A stretch of 64,000 nucleotides of DNA from Anaerosolibacter carboniphilus. GTDB taxonomy: Bacteria; Bacillota; Clostridia; Peptostreptococcales; Thermotaleaceae. The notes beneath the pieces were generated by a model. That model was not told the DNA's origin. It ran no database searches and saw only the letters and a program-made list of their open reading frames with translations. A program made the position numbers and the translations under genes. Positions 38,092-46,888 of the stretch are shown here, one piece after another (position 1 is the first letter of the stretch; each line of letters starts with the position of its first letter). The stretch spans positions 62,001-126,000 of the forward strand of contig NZ_JACHEN010000004.1 in assembly GCF_014205875.1 (NCBI RefSeq), given 5' to 3'.

Positions 38092-38445
38092 TTATAAACT
38101 ATCAGGGTCCTCAAAAATAGCATCTTTCCAAACCCTTTCTAAATTGTAGAAATGTCTTTCTTCCTCAATAAATATGTGTACCACCACAGTCAAATAATCT
38201 AATAAAATCCAAGTACCATTATCATGGCCTTCTTTGTGATCCAAAGGAATCCCATCCTCCGCTAATTTAAAAATTATTTCATCAGCTATTGCCTTTGCAT
38301 GTCTGGTCGAAGTGCCATGGGCAATAACAAAATAATCTGCGAAACTTGAAATCGATTGAATATTTAATACAGCAATATCTTGTCCCTTCTTATCATCAAT
38401 CGTCTTTGCAATCTTCATTGCGATTTGTCTAGATTCTGCTAACAT
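38092..38445 (-). CDS. rsfS: Ribosome silencing factor RsfS
   Basis: 117-residue Iojap/RsfS protein that binds L14 and blocks subunit joining when nutrients are scarce. Shows IADYFVIAHGTSTRHAKAIA-type core (SFADYFVIAHGTS), GTWILLDYLTVVVHIF and the ERVWKDA tail. Usually directly downstream of the nadD-yqeK-LCP cluster; here a cation exchanger gene and a terminator come in between. Confidence 0.95.
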   Translation of the reverse strand: MLAESRQIAMKIAKTIDDKKGQDIAVLNIQSISSFADYFVIAHGTSTRHAKAIADEIIFKLAEDGIPLDHKEGHDNGTWILLDYLTVVVHIFIEEERHFYNLERVWKDAIFEDPDSL

Positions 38446-38481
38446 GTATAACCTCCTAATTCATATATGATAGGTCAAATT

Positions 38482-39486
38482 TTAGAAAGAAATTAGTGCT
38501 AGTACCGTTAGATATGCAATATATAGTAGCATTAATAACACGCCATCCTGCCTACCTAGCTTACGGTTTACTGTTCCAGCGATGATCAGTATCATCATTA
38601 ACAAAGCCGAAAAAGGTATATCAAGTACCAATGTTTGGGGTATAGCAACCATTTTTTTTCCCAATACCTCAAAATTCCTAACAGATATAATTAACCCATC
38701 CTCTGCAGCTATAGATGAGGCACCCAAAACCATAGTTAAATTTAGTATATTTGCTCCTATAATATTACCTACTGAAATTCCTTCATATCCCTTAATAACT
38801 GCAATCAAAGACGTCGATAATTCTGGTAGTGAAGTTCCTAATGCAATAAGGGTCAAACTTATTACTTGTTCTGGTATATTTAAGATATTTGCAATCAGTA
38901 CACCATTGTCGACAAGTAATCTCGCTCCTAGAATGATACCACCGGCACCTGTGATAAATTTGAATAGATTTTTCAATAATGCAGTGTTGAAATTTTTTTC
39001 CTGATACCGAATTGTGTATTTATCCTCTTTACGAGTATATACTTCAAAGATATTTATTATTATATATATTATTAAAAGGATAAGCAATACAAATCCTTCA
39101 TTTCTACTGATCTGTCGATTGAATGCCATCAAATATAAAATTACAGTGGCACAGATCATCAAGATTCCCTTTACACTAAAAAATCTCCTGCGTATTGAAA
39201 TAGGTGATATCATAGCGCACAGCCCTAGGATAAGGCCAACATTGCATATTGTTGAACCAATTGCATTGCCCATAGCCATATCTAAATGACCATCTAATGT
39301 AGCAATCATTGAAACAAAGAGTTCAGGCAAAGTTGTTGCAAGACTTACAAGGGTGGCCCCTATTAATATATTTGGAACACCCGTTATCTTTGCAATCCAT
39401 ACTGCCGCATCCACAAACAAATCCCCTGCTTTAATTATTATGAACAATCCAATAAAAAACAACACAAAGACTATTATATTTTCCAT
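38482..39486 (-). CDS. Calcium/sodium antiporter (CaCA family)
   Basis: Membrane exchanger of 334 residues with about ten helices in two inverted repeats. The alpha-repeats are visible: GATLVSLATTLPELFVS with GNAIGSTICNVGLILG, and TLIALGTSLPELSTS with GNIIGANILNLTMVLG. This matches the YrbG/K+-dependent Na+/Ca2+ exchanger-like group. Start at the ATG at 39486 behind AGAGGGGATGACTAC. Co-transcribed with rsfS (36-base gap). Confidence 0.92.
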   Translation of the reverse strand: MENIIVFVLFFIGLFIIIKAGDLFVDAAVWIAKITGVPNILIGATLVSLATTLPELFVSMIATLDGHLDMAMGNAIGSTICNVGLILGLCAMISPISIRRRFFSVKGILMICATVILYLMAFNRQISRNEGFVLLILLIIYIIINIFEVYTRKEDKYTIRYQEKNFNTALLKNLFKFITGAGGIILGARLLVDNGVLIANILNIPEQVISLTLIALGTSLPELSTSLIAVIKGYEGISVGNIIGANILNLTMVLGASSIAAEDGLIISVRNFEVLGKKMVAIPQTLVLDIPFSALLMMILIIAGTVNRKLGRQDGVLLMLLYIAYLTVLALISF

Positions 39487-39566
39487 GTAGTCATCCCCTC
39501 TATTTTTATGCATGTTAATATATACACGACTAGGTGATGACATATAACTTTTACCTCGAAATCTAG

Positions 39567-39596
39567 AAAAAAATAGACACTACATAAGTGTCTATT
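39567..39596 (-). terminator. Terminator after the nadD-yqeK-LCP operon
   Basis: AATAGACACT-TATGT-AGTGTCTATT followed by TTTTTTC on minus; overlaps the LCP gene stop. Confidence 0.92.
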
Positions 39597-40833
39597 CTTT
39601 CAAATCACTTCCAACAATAATTGTTATTTCAGCTTCAGCATCAGCATGTAAGTCTGTTTCGATATCTTTTACTCCAAGTATTTTGGCAATTTTTTTCGCC
39701 TCACTTGCTTTATTTTTTCGATCATAGATGTGTGTCTGGCTATACTTCATGCCATTAATATTATTAATATTTACGACATTATATCCTTCGTCTTTTAATT
39801 TTTTAGCCACCTTCGTAGCCAATCCCGCTACCCCAGAGCCATTTAAAACTTCTACAGTAGCTTTGCTGACAACTTCCTGCTCTTCAGACTTTTGGATAAG
39901 ACTGCCCACGATGCCATTAGATGTTTTCTGGGTCTCACTCTGTAAATCATCTAACATTGTCTTCATTTTTTCTTCATCAGGAATAAAATACCATATTCCA
40001 CTTATCAGTTTAGGCTCACCTGGAATAGTCAACATATTTATGCTGTCCATATTTATGCCAGTTGCCTGGGTTGCATAGGATGCAATTGCCGAAGCAGGCA
40101 TATTTGTATCTACATAGGTCCCAAAGGTTTTTGCAAGTTTAGGAAGCTTAAGGATTGTTTGAGGACTCAAAAGCTTATCTGCCACTGCTTTTAAGAATTT
40201 ATGCTGAGCCTCAATTCTTCCTAAATCTTGATCCGTATAGCCTTTTCTAAAGCGTACAAACTGCATTGCCTTATTACCATCTAGCACCTGTAAACCTTTT
40301 TTCAAATCAATCTTTAATGGTGGATCTGCATAAGGATCTGAATACTTCATATTCATTGGCACATCCACTTCTACGCCACCAAGATCATCCACAATTTGTC
40401 CTAATGCCTTATAGTCTATTCTTACATAGTAATCTACATCAATTCCTAGAAAATCCTTTACGGTTTTAATAGAAAGATCAATACCTCCATAAGCATGGGC
40501 ATGATTTATTTTGTCTTTTCCCTTATGTCCACGGATAATTACTCTAGTATCCCTTGGGATAGAAATAATATTCACATTTTTTGTTTTAGGATCGAAATTT
40601 GCAACCATAATGGTATCTGTTCGTACCCCATTGGCATTTTTTGCGTCTTTTGCATCAACGCCTACAATCAGTACATTCACTGGTTCTTTTCCCTGAGGTG
40701 CATCCTCAGGTATAATTTCATTTTCTGGACCTGCACCACTGCTGATACTATCATAAAAAATATATAGTCCTGTACCCATCATCAGCGCAAAGCATACAAA
40801 GGCAATAATCAATATTTTAAAAAACTTTTTCAT
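39592..40833 (-). CDS. LytR-CpsA-Psr family protein
   Basis: Cell-wall glycopolymer ligase (413 aa): N-terminal membrane helix (ILIIAFVCFALMMGTGLYIF), LCP domain with VLIVGVDA, RTDTIMVANFDP, IPRDTRV and the FVRFRKGYTDQDLGRIEAQ Arg cluster, then a C-terminal LytR_C domain (VEVLNGSGVAGLATKVAKKL) joined by a linker. Attaches teichoic-acid-like polymers to peptidoglycan. ATG overlaps the yqeK stop (ATGA). Confidence 0.95.
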   Translation of the reverse strand: MKKFFKILIIAFVCFALMMGTGLYIFYDSISSGAGPENEIIPEDAPQGKEPVNVLIVGVDAKDAKNANGVRTDTIMVANFDPKTKNVNIISIPRDTRVIIRGHKGKDKINHAHAYGGIDLSIKTVKDFLGIDVDYYVRIDYKALGQIVDDLGGVEVDVPMNMKYSDPYADPPLKIDLKKGLQVLDGNKAMQFVRFRKGYTDQDLGRIEAQHKFLKAVADKLLSPQTILKLPKLAKTFGTYVDTNMPASAIASYATQATGINMDSINMLTIPGEPKLISGIWYFIPDEEKMKTMLDDLQSETQKTSNGIVGSLIQKSEEQEVVSKATVEVLNGSGVAGLATKVAKKLKDEGYNVVNINNINGMKYSQTHIYDRKNKASEAKKIAKILGVKDIETDLHADAEAEITIIVGSDLKE

Positions 40834-41417
40834 TCACTCACTCCTGTTCCAATCTCCTTCATACATAGAAGTGAATTTCTTGCAGAGATTGTATCATGAT
40901 GTATTAATTTGTTCTGGAAAATAATATGGGAGATCGTCTGATTTGTAGCCATTAAAGTGGCTTTATCTAAATTAGATAAAGCCACTTTTCTTAAATCGTC
41001 AACACCTGGAAATTTCCTACTTGGCTCAATATAATCTGCTAAATAAATAATTTTTTCTAATAAAGTCATATTCTCTCTTCCGGTGGTATGATACCGAATC
41101 GCATCTAGTACTGCTTGATCATAAATACCAAACTCTCTTCGAGCAAGTTCTACGCCGACAACAGCGTGCAGTAACTCCGTTTGTTTTTTTGTCACACTAT
41201 CTAAAATTATATCAAATTGTTCAACATAATTCAACAATTGATGAATATTTAAATCTTTCGCACAGTCATGTATTAAACCCGCTATGCTTGCTTTTTCTAT
41301 AGAGCAATTATTTTTTTTAGCTAGTATAATAGCAGTCTCTTGCACCCCCAGGGAGTGTTGATATCTTTTTTGACTTAGCGTAGATTTTAAAACCTGCTGA
41401 ATTTTTGTTAGCTCCAT
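40830..41417 (-). CDS. yqeK: HD-domain hydrolase YqeK (Ap4A hydrolase type)
   Basis: 195 residues with HD-domain metal motifs: RYQHSLGVQETA, GLIHDCAKDL, LLHAVVG, IRYHTTGRENMTLLEKIIYLADYIEPSR. YqeK proteins split diadenosine tetraphosphate symmetrically. Between nadD and the LCP gene in the standard nadD-yqeK order. Confidence 0.93.
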   Translation of the reverse strand: MELTKIQQVLKSTLSQKRYQHSLGVQETAIILAKKNNCSIEKASIAGLIHDCAKDLNIHQLLNYVEQFDIILDSVTKKQTELLHAVVGVELARREFGIYDQAVLDAIRYHTTGRENMTLLEKIIYLADYIEPSRKFPGVDDLRKVALSNLDKATLMATNQTISHIIFQNKLIHHDTISARNSLLCMKEIGTGVSE

Positions 41418-41429
41418 CTTTTTTCTCCC

Positions 41430-42104
41430 TTATCGATATAGGCCATTTTTGTAAATATAGTACTCAACAGACTCAGGGACGAGATATTTAATAGACTGGT
41501 TCGATGTTACCCGTCTTCTAATATCCGTGGAAGATATTGCTAAAGCTGGGACATCTATTTGATGTATCTCGGCTTGATATTTTTTCTGCAAATCCTTTAT
41601 TTTTTCATCCACAAAAGGAGATTCTAATCCCGGTCTAGTTGCTGCGATGAAACGACATATATGCAATAGCTCGTCCACATCTTTCCAGCTCTCTATATCA
41701 CAGATTGCATCTGCACCTGTAATAAAAAACAATTCTGTATTCTCTTTATAAATCTGCTTAAGCTTCTTAATCGTGTGGATTGTATATGAAATATTCTCAT
41801 CTTCAATTTCTATTTTTGACACTTCGAAGTATGGATTCGTCACCGTGGCCAGTAACGCCATAGCATATCTGTGTTTTGAATCAGATACCTGTAAACCAGT
41901 TTTATGGGGGGGTATACCAGCGGGTATAAAAATCACCTTGTCTAGGCTATATTCGCATCTTATTTGCTCCGCAATAACCAGATGTCCATGATGAATTGGA
42001 TCGAAAGTTCCACCCATTATTGCAATTTTTTCCATTTTCTCACTCTTGCTGTAAATCTCACTTTGTTTTTTTTCTGCTTGCTTGATAATTGTTTCTATAT
42101 CCAT
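41430..42104 (-). CDS. nadD: Nicotinate-nucleotide adenylyltransferase
   Basis: Makes deamido-NAD from nicotinate mononucleotide and ATP. Core motifs IMGGTFDPIHHGHLVIAE, IPAGIPPHK and the C-terminal ISSTDIRRRV are all present. The best ribosome site (AAAGAGGTGCAATCAG) supports the ATG at 42104, which adds 23 residues, mostly charged, ahead of the usual MEKIAIMGGTFDP start at 42035. The internal start has only a weak site. Total 224 aa if the long form is used. Confidence 0.93.
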   Translation of the reverse strand: MDIETIIKQAEKKQSEIYSKSEKMEKIAIMGGTFDPIHHGHLVIAEQIRCEYSLDKVIFIPAGIPPHKTGLQVSDSKHRYAMALLATVTNPYFEVSKIEIEDENISYTIHTIKKLKQIYKENTELFFITGADAICDIESWKDVDELLHICRFIAATRPGLESPFVDEKIKDLQKKYQAEIHQIDVPALAISSTDIRRRVTSNQSIKYLVPESVEYYIYKNGLYR

Positions 42105-42142
42105 CTGATTGCACCTCTTTGGGTTTATCTTCTAATTTGATT

Positions 42143-42171
42143 ATTATACACTATTTTTAAAATTATTTGAA
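42143..42171 (-). promoter_or_regulatory. Promoter of nadD-yqeK-LCP operon
   Basis: TTCAAA (42166-42171) and TATAAT (42143-42148) with a 17-base spacer. Confidence 0.65.
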
Positions 42172-42224
42172 GTATCATCTCATTATGATTTACTTTTCGA
42201 CGATTTTCAAAACCATATATGCAA

Positions 42225-42252
42225 ATAAAAATCGGGTGTAACCCCGATTTTA
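42225..42252 (-). terminator. Terminator after yhbY
   Basis: AAAATCGGG-GTTACA-CCCGATTTT followed by TATTTG on minus, 18 bases after the yhbY stop. Confidence 0.85.
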
Positions 42253-42269
42253 TTCATAATGATAAAATT

Positions 42270-42563
42270 TTAGTTAGGTAGATGAATCTTTGCATTTTCC
42301 TTGGACTTTCGATAAAGTACAAATTTATTTCCAATCGCTTGAACAAATTCAGATCTAGTTAATTGAGCGACTTCATTTGCTGCATCCTTTGTATTTAAAA
42401 GACTCGTTTCAAGCACATGGATCTTTATCAATTCTCTTGCTTCTAAAGCCTCATCTAACTGAGTAATGAAGCTTTCTGTGATGCCCATTTTACCAATTTG
42501 AGTAATAGGTTTTATTGTATTTGCTAAGCTCTTAAGATAACTTCTTTGTTTCCCTGTAAGCAA
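42270..42563 (-). CDS. yhbY: YhbY/CRM-domain RNA-binding protein
   Basis: 97-residue single CRM domain protein tied to 50S ribosome assembly: MLTGKQRSYLKSLANTI start, the GKMGITESFITQLDEAL segment (GxxG-type loop), and ELIKIHVLE. Start is TTG at 42563 behind AAAGGAGGATTATT. Third gene after obgE and a small Cys protein, fitting a ribosome-biogenesis operon. Confidence 0.93.
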   Translation of the reverse strand: MLTGKQRSYLKSLANTIKPITQIGKMGITESFITQLDEALEARELIKIHVLETSLLNTKDAANEVAQLTRSEFVQAIGNKFVLYRKSKENAKIHLPN

Positions 42564-42575
42564 AATAATCCTCCT

Positions 42576-42767
42576 TTAAACTTCAACCTCTTTTCGAACC
42601 TTACGTCTATGGATTTCATAATTTTTGCTGCCTTTTTTCCATCCACTTCTCTCTTTGTTTTCAATAATTTGAGTATCATGGTATTCATTAATAACAAAAT
42701 CATTTTTTTCTAGACAGAAATATGCATGTGTTCCCTGTTTACAATTCTGGCAATTTAAGCAACTCAT
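42576..42767 (-). CDS. Small cysteine-rich protein between obgE and yhbY
   Basis: 63 residues beginning with C3, C6, C9 and a fourth cysteine at 18 (SCLNCQNCKQGT, then YFCLEK), followed by a strongly basic tail (GWKKGSKNYEIHRRKVRKEV). The spacing suggests a small zinc-binding knuckle with an RNA-binding-like tail. Not a family I can name. Its place between two ribosome assembly genes hints at the same process. Confidence 0.75.
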   Translation of the reverse strand: MSCLNCQNCKQGTHAYFCLEKNDFVINEYHDTQIIENKERSGWKKGSKNYEIHRRKVRKEVEV

Positions 42768-42794
42768 ACTAAATCTTGTACCCCCATATCAAAA

Positions 42795-44072
42795 TTAATC
42801 ATAGTATTCGAACTCAAAATCATACATTTTAACAGTATCTCCATCCTGAACACCCAATGCCTTTAGTTCATCCACAATACCCCTCTTTCTAAGGAAATTC
42901 TGAAAATATCTTAATGAATCCATATCTTGAAAATTGGTTGAGTTGATAAGTTTTTCTACTGGTCTTCCCTCTACAATATAGTAGTCATTTTCTCTTCTAA
43001 CAATAATTTTATGGCTTTCGTTTTCCTCTGGTGTATAATACTTAAAGGTTTCAGCCTCATCAAAAATTGGCGTCTCCTTAATTTCATCCAGTTTATTTGC
43101 AACATAGGATAGCAATTCTTTTAGCCCTCTGTTTGTAGCAGCAGATATAGGGAATACTTCATACCCCTGGGCTTTCATAGAATCTTCAAAATTTTTATAT
43201 ACGTCTTCAGATTCTAACAAATCAAATTTATTGGCTGCTATCACCTGGTATTTCTTAGATAATCGCTCATCATAGTGCTTTAGTTCATCATTAATTCTGT
43301 GAAAATCCTCAAGAGGATCACGTCCTTCTGAGCCTGAAATATCAACAACATGAATAAGCAGCTTCGTACGCTCAATATGTCTTAGAAATTCCAATCCTAA
43401 TCCCACACCTTGGTGGGCGCCCTCGATTAGTCCAGGAATATCCGCTAAAACAAAGCTTTTACTGTTCACTTCAACGACACCTAGATTCGGTGTAATCGTA
43501 GTAAAATGATAGTTCGCAATCTTTGGTTTTGCACTGGTTACCACCGATAGCATTGTAGATTTTCCCACATTTGGAAATCCTACCAATCCAACGTCAGCTA
43601 ACAGCTTCAATTCCAATATAACCCATCGTTCTTCTGCATGACCACCGCTTTCAGCAAAATTAGGAGCTTGCCTTGTAGCAGTTGTAAAGTGGACGTTGCC
43701 TCTTCCACCTTTTCCTCCTTTAGCAATGATAGCACGATCCCCATGATTTGTTAAGTCTGCAATAATTAAATTTGTGTCCTCATCTCGCACAATCGTTCCT
43801 GGGGGAACCTTCAATACAAGATCTTCAGCATCTCTACCGTGCATCTTTTTTGCTTTTCCCTTTTCGCCTTCTTGTGCTATGTACTTTTTCTTATAACGAA
43901 AATCCATCAATGTTCTTAGGCCCTCGTCAACGACAAAAACTACATCTCCACCTCTACCACCATCTCCGCCATCGGGACCTCCAGCAGGAACGTATTTTTC
44001 TTTTCGAAAAGAAGCAGAACCATCTCCACCTTTTCCAGATTTCACAAAAATCCTTGCTTTATCTACAAACAT
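42795..44072 (-). CDS. obgE: Ribosome-associated GTPase Obg
   Basis: Essential GTPase for 50S maturation and stress control. 425 residues: glycine-rich Obg fold (KSGKGGDGSASFRKEKYVPAGGPDGGDGGRGGDV), G domain (GFPNVGKSTMLS, DIPGLIEGAHQGVGLG, NKFD) and the C-terminal OCT domain (KYYTPEENESHKIIVR) present in Gram-positives. Own promoter at 44149-44176; ATG behind AAGGGTGATATATA. Confidence 0.97.
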   Translation of the reverse strand: MFVDKARIFVKSGKGGDGSASFRKEKYVPAGGPDGGDGGRGGDVVFVVDEGLRTLMDFRYKKKYIAQEGEKGKAKKMHGRDAEDLVLKVPPGTIVRDEDTNLIIADLTNHGDRAIIAKGGKGGRGNVHFTTATRQAPNFAESGGHAEERWVILELKLLADVGLVGFPNVGKSTMLSVVTSAKPKIANYHFTTITPNLGVVEVNSKSFVLADIPGLIEGAHQGVGLGLEFLRHIERTKLLIHVVDISGSEGRDPLEDFHRINDELKHYDERLSKKYQVIAANKFDLLESEDVYKNFEDSMKAQGYEVFPISAATNRGLKELLSYVANKLDEIKETPIFDEAETFKYYTPEENESHKIIVRRENDYYIVEGRPVEKLINSTNFQDMDSLRYFQNFLRKRGIVDELKALGVQDGDTVKMYDFEFEYYD

Positions 44073-44148
44073 TATATATCACCCTTAGTCCATTCTTCAA
44101 TATTTTCATTCTAAATATCCTAATTTTCCTTCATTTGCTAATAAATTT

Positions 44149-44176
44149 ATTATATCAACTGTTCTTATGGTGTCAA
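44149..44176 (-). promoter_or_regulatory. Promoter of the obgE operon
   Basis: TTGACA (44171-44176) and TATAAT (44149-44154) with a 16-base spacer. Confidence 0.8.
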
Positions 44177-44246
44177 CTATTTTTATTATGTCCATTTTTA
44201 TTGCAACATAACCAAATGAAGAATAATCGAAATACTACTGAACGCT

Positions 44247-44275
44247 GAATAAAAAAAACCCCATGAAATGGGGTT
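44247..44275 (-). terminator. Terminator after rpmA
   Basis: AACCCCAT-TTC-ATGGGGTT followed by TTTTTT on minus, five bases after the rpmA stop. Confidence 0.93.
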
Positions 44276-44279
44276 CTTT

Positions 44280-44582
44280 TTATTCAGCAGCCACAGCTGT
44301 TTCTCTTGGATATACACTTACTTGTTTCTTATCTTTACCTTTTCTTTCAAACTTAACAACGCCGTCTGTTGTTGCAAATAGAGTATCGTCTCCACCTCTA
44401 CCTACGTTATTCCCTGGGTGAATCTTTGTACCTCTTTGTCTTACAAGAATACTTCCTGCATTGACAAATTGACCATCGGCTCTTTTTACGCCTAGTCTTT
44501 TCGCTTCGCTATCACGGCCGTTCTTGGAGCTACCTACCCCTTTTTTACTCGCAAAAAGCTGAAGATTTATATTAAATAACAT
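44280..44582 (-). CDS. rpmA: Ribosomal protein L27 with cleavable leader
   Basis: 100-residue L27. It starts [21 protein letters not shown]: the Firmicute-type N-terminal extension ending LQLF before the mature ASKKG end. The protease Prp, encoded just upstream, removes this leader so that L27 can reach the peptidyl-transferase centre. The rest ([31 protein letters not shown]) is standard. Confidence 0.97.
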   Translation of the reverse strand: MLFNINLQLFASKKGVGSSKNGRDSEAKRLGVKRADGQFVNAGSILVRQRGTKIHPGNNVGRGGDDTLFATTDGVVKFERKGKDKKQVSVYPRETAVAAE

Positions 44583-44585
44583 TAT

Positions 44586-44918
44586 CTACACCTCCCTATC
44601 ATGGAGTTCTATATACTCAGAATACATTTTATACGTACCCTTCATACCAATCAACATCGTATTTAGAATAAGATTGGCCTGATTATATAATTCATCTGAA
44701 AGATCATCTGGCAGCTTACAGCTAATCCATCCTTCTTTCATTTCATATATGATATGAATGGACAACAACTCATATAAAGCTAAAATTGCAGTCTGCGCCA
44801 GTACAGAAATACTTGCACATACTATATCTTGCCCATATTCAGCTGCATTGGCATGTCCTTCCACAGTATATCCAATGATTCTCTCATGGATATCTCTTTG
44901 AATGATAATCTTAATCAT
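44586..44918 (-). CDS. prp: L27-processing cysteine protease Prp (YsxB)
   Basis: 110-residue protease that cleaves the L27 leader. The catalytic dyad is visible: His in VEGHANAAEYGQD near residue 22 and Cys in IVCASISVL near residue 34. Placed between rplU and rpmA, the conserved order in Firmicutes. Start ATG at 44918 with a modest ribosome site. Confidence 0.94.
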   Translation of the reverse strand: MIKIIIQRDIHERIIGYTVEGHANAAEYGQDIVCASISVLAQTAILALYELLSIHIIYEMKEGWISCKLPDDLSDELYNQANLILNTMLIGMKGTYKMYSEYIELHDREV

Positions 44919-44930
44919 GGATTCATCTAC

Positions 44931-45242
44931 CTATGCATTGATACTTTCAATTTTTACTTTTGTATATGGTTGACGATGTCCTTGCTTCTTTCTGTAGTCT
45001 TTTTTTGATTTATACTTGAAAACGATAATTTTAGGAGCCTTACCATTCTCAACCACAGTTGCAGAAACCTTTGCACCATTTACTACTGGAGATCCTACAG
45101 TTAACTGACCATCCTTTGATAAAACTAATACTTTATCAAACTCTACAGTATCACCTTGAGTCACATCAAGCTTTTCAACAAAAAGCGTGTCTCCTTCTTG
45201 AACTCTGTATTGTTTTCCACCTGTTTCAATAATAGCGTACAT
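44931..45242 (-). CDS. rplU: Ribosomal protein L21
   Basis: 103-residue L21, beginning [18 protein letters not shown] and ending with the [19 protein letters not shown] basic segment typical of the family. Start at the ATG at 45242 behind AGAGGAGGTGTAACA; an in-frame GTG/ATG further up lies in the leader RNA. Operon rplU-prp-rpmA. Confidence 0.97.
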   Translation of the reverse strand: MYAIIETGGKQYRVQEGDTLFVEKLDVTQGDTVEFDKVLVLSKDGQLTVGSPVVNGAKVSATVVENGKAPKIIVFKYKSKKDYRKKQGHRQPYTKVKIESINA

Positions 45243-45320
45243 TGTTACACCTCCTCTAACCAGTCTCGCCAAATCCAAGGTACTTTCGTTTAAAACCCGA
45301 TCTGAGCGGCTTCCTACAGA
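45243..45320 (-). promoter_or_regulatory. L21 ribosomal-protein leader RNA
   Basis: The transcript leader reads CGCTCAGATCGGGTTTTAAA, then CGAAAGTACCTTGGATTTGG, then CGAGACTGGTTAGAGGAGG. This pattern resembles the Firmicute L21 leader, a structured 5' UTR thought to let L21 repress its own operon. Assigned from memory of the family, without a covariance-model search. Confidence 0.6.
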
Positions 45321-45325
45321 TAAAA

Positions 45326-45354
45326 ATGATAACATACCCATAGATAAAAGTCAA
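45326..45354 (-). promoter_or_regulatory. Promoter of rplU-prp-rpmA
   Basis: TTGACT (45349-45354) and TATCAT (45326-45331) with a 17-base spacer, just before the L21 leader. Confidence 0.8.
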
Positions 45355-45370
45355 CATTTATCAGAAAAAA

Positions 45371-46861
45371 CTACAAAAGTTCTTGAATTTTACCCAATTT
45401 TCCCATCCCTCTTGTATGTATCTCATCATTGTGTATATTTTCAGAAGCTTTTAGATAGATTTTTAAATTCGTTTCCTTTTCTAGATCACTTATAAAATAA
45501 TTGTTATCTTCCGTCAGCACAGTTAAAATAGATGGATTTATTTCGAACAAAACAGCTTCAGCATTGGTATGATGTGAAATTCGCCGAGCTTCATTTTCCA
45601 GGTTATGAATCACTGTATATTCAGAGAGAACTTTTCCTGTCCCGTCGCAATAAGGACATTTTTTCTGGAGTATAGAATCGATCCTCTGCCTTACCTTTTT
45701 TCTTGTCATTTCTAAAAGACCAAGTTGTGTCATCCCCAGAATATTTGTTTTTGTCCGATCTTTTGCTACTGCCTTTTCCAAAATATGAAGAACCTCTTTC
45801 TCTGCATCCTTATTGATCATATCGATGAAATCTACAATAATAATACCGCCTATATCCCTTAATCGTAATTGTTTAGCGATCTCTTTTGCAGCTTCTTTAT
45901 TGATCTTAACCACGGTATCTTCCAGATCCGTACTACCCACATACTTTCCCGTATTCACATCGATAGAAGTCAAAGCTTCCGTTTGATCAATCACAATATA
46001 GCCCCCACTTTTTAGCCAAATTTTTCGTGAGAGCGCACTCTTGATCATGGACTCAATTTGATAATATTCATAAATGTCCACTTCAGATTGGAAATATTCT
46101 ACGCGGCTTTTCAGATGAGGGGAAATAAGTTCTACAAAATCCAGGGTAGATTTATATTTTTCCTTATCATTCATTACAAAGCGATCAATATCATTACTGA
46201 ACATATCCCGTACAGTTTTTTGAAGGAGGTCCAGATCTTTATATATTACCCGAGGTGCAAACCCAAGGTGCCTTTCACGTTCAATTTTTTGCCAAAGTTT
46301 GAGTAAAAATTTCAAATCTTCCTTCAACTCTTTTTGTTCTTTGCCTTCAGCAGCTGTCCTAGCTATTACACCGATGTGCTTAGGCCTTATTTCCTCTACT
46401 GCTTGCTTGAGTCTCTCTCTTTCTGCCTCAGACTCTATCCTCCTTGACACTCCCACATAATCAACATGCGGCATTAAGACCAGATATCTACCTGGCAAAG
46501 TTAAATGGGTTGTAATTCGTGCTCCTTTTGTCCCAATTGGCTCTTTAATGACTTGAACAATAATTTCTTGACCACCTTTTACAACATCACGAATCGATAT
46601 ATCCTTTAAGGAAATATCGTTGCTTTCAGCCATATATGGGGGGATCGCATCCTTCACATAGAGAAAAGCATTTTTATCTAATCCTATATCAACAAAGGCA
46701 GCCTGCATGCCAGGCAGCACATTGGCAACTCTCCCCTTGTAGATGTTCCCCACGATTCTTTTATTATCTTCTCTTTCTACATATATTTCTACTAGTTCCC
46801 TATTTTCCATCAATGCCACCCTTGTTTGGTTTAAACTAGAGTCTATAATTATCTCATTCAT
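45371..46861 (-). CDS. rng: Ribonuclease G/E
   Basis: Endoribonuclease of the RNase E/G family (496 aa) acting on rRNA precursors and mRNA: N-terminal S1 domain (GNIYKGRVANVLPGMQAAFVDIG), DNase I-like catalytic part with DQTEALTSIDVNTGKYVG and GIIIVDFIDM (the metal-binding Asp residues), and the Zn-link CPYCDGTGKV. No C-terminal scaffold domain is present, so it is RNase G-like. Downstream of the TIGR03936 gene by 27 bases, as is common in Clostridia. Confidence 0.96.
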   Translation of the reverse strand: MNEIIIDSSLNQTRVALMENRELVEIYVEREDNKRIVGNIYKGRVANVLPGMQAAFVDIGLDKNAFLYVKDAIPPYMAESNDISLKDISIRDVVKGGQEIIVQVIKEPIGTKGARITTHLTLPGRYLVLMPHVDYVGVSRRIESEAERERLKQAVEEIRPKHIGVIARTAAEGKEQKELKEDLKFLLKLWQKIERERHLGFAPRVIYKDLDLLQKTVRDMFSNDIDRFVMNDKEKYKSTLDFVELISPHLKSRVEYFQSEVDIYEYYQIESMIKSALSRKIWLKSGGYIVIDQTEALTSIDVNTGKYVGSTDLEDTVVKINKEAAKEIAKQLRLRDIGGIIIVDFIDMINKDAEKEVLHILEKAVAKDRTKTNILGMTQLGLLEMTRKKVRQRIDSILQKKCPYCDGTGKVLSEYTVIHNLENEARRISHHTNAEAVLFEINPSILTVLTEDNNYFISDLEKETNLKIYLKASENIHNDEIHTRGMGKLGKIQELL

Positions 46862-46888
46862 TCCAATATCCCCCTGTAAGAATAAAAT

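Noticed and set aside
45243..45341. 33-residue N-terminal extension of L21
   Set aside because: It is the translated L21 leader RNA; the real ATG at 45242 follows a strong AGGAGG.
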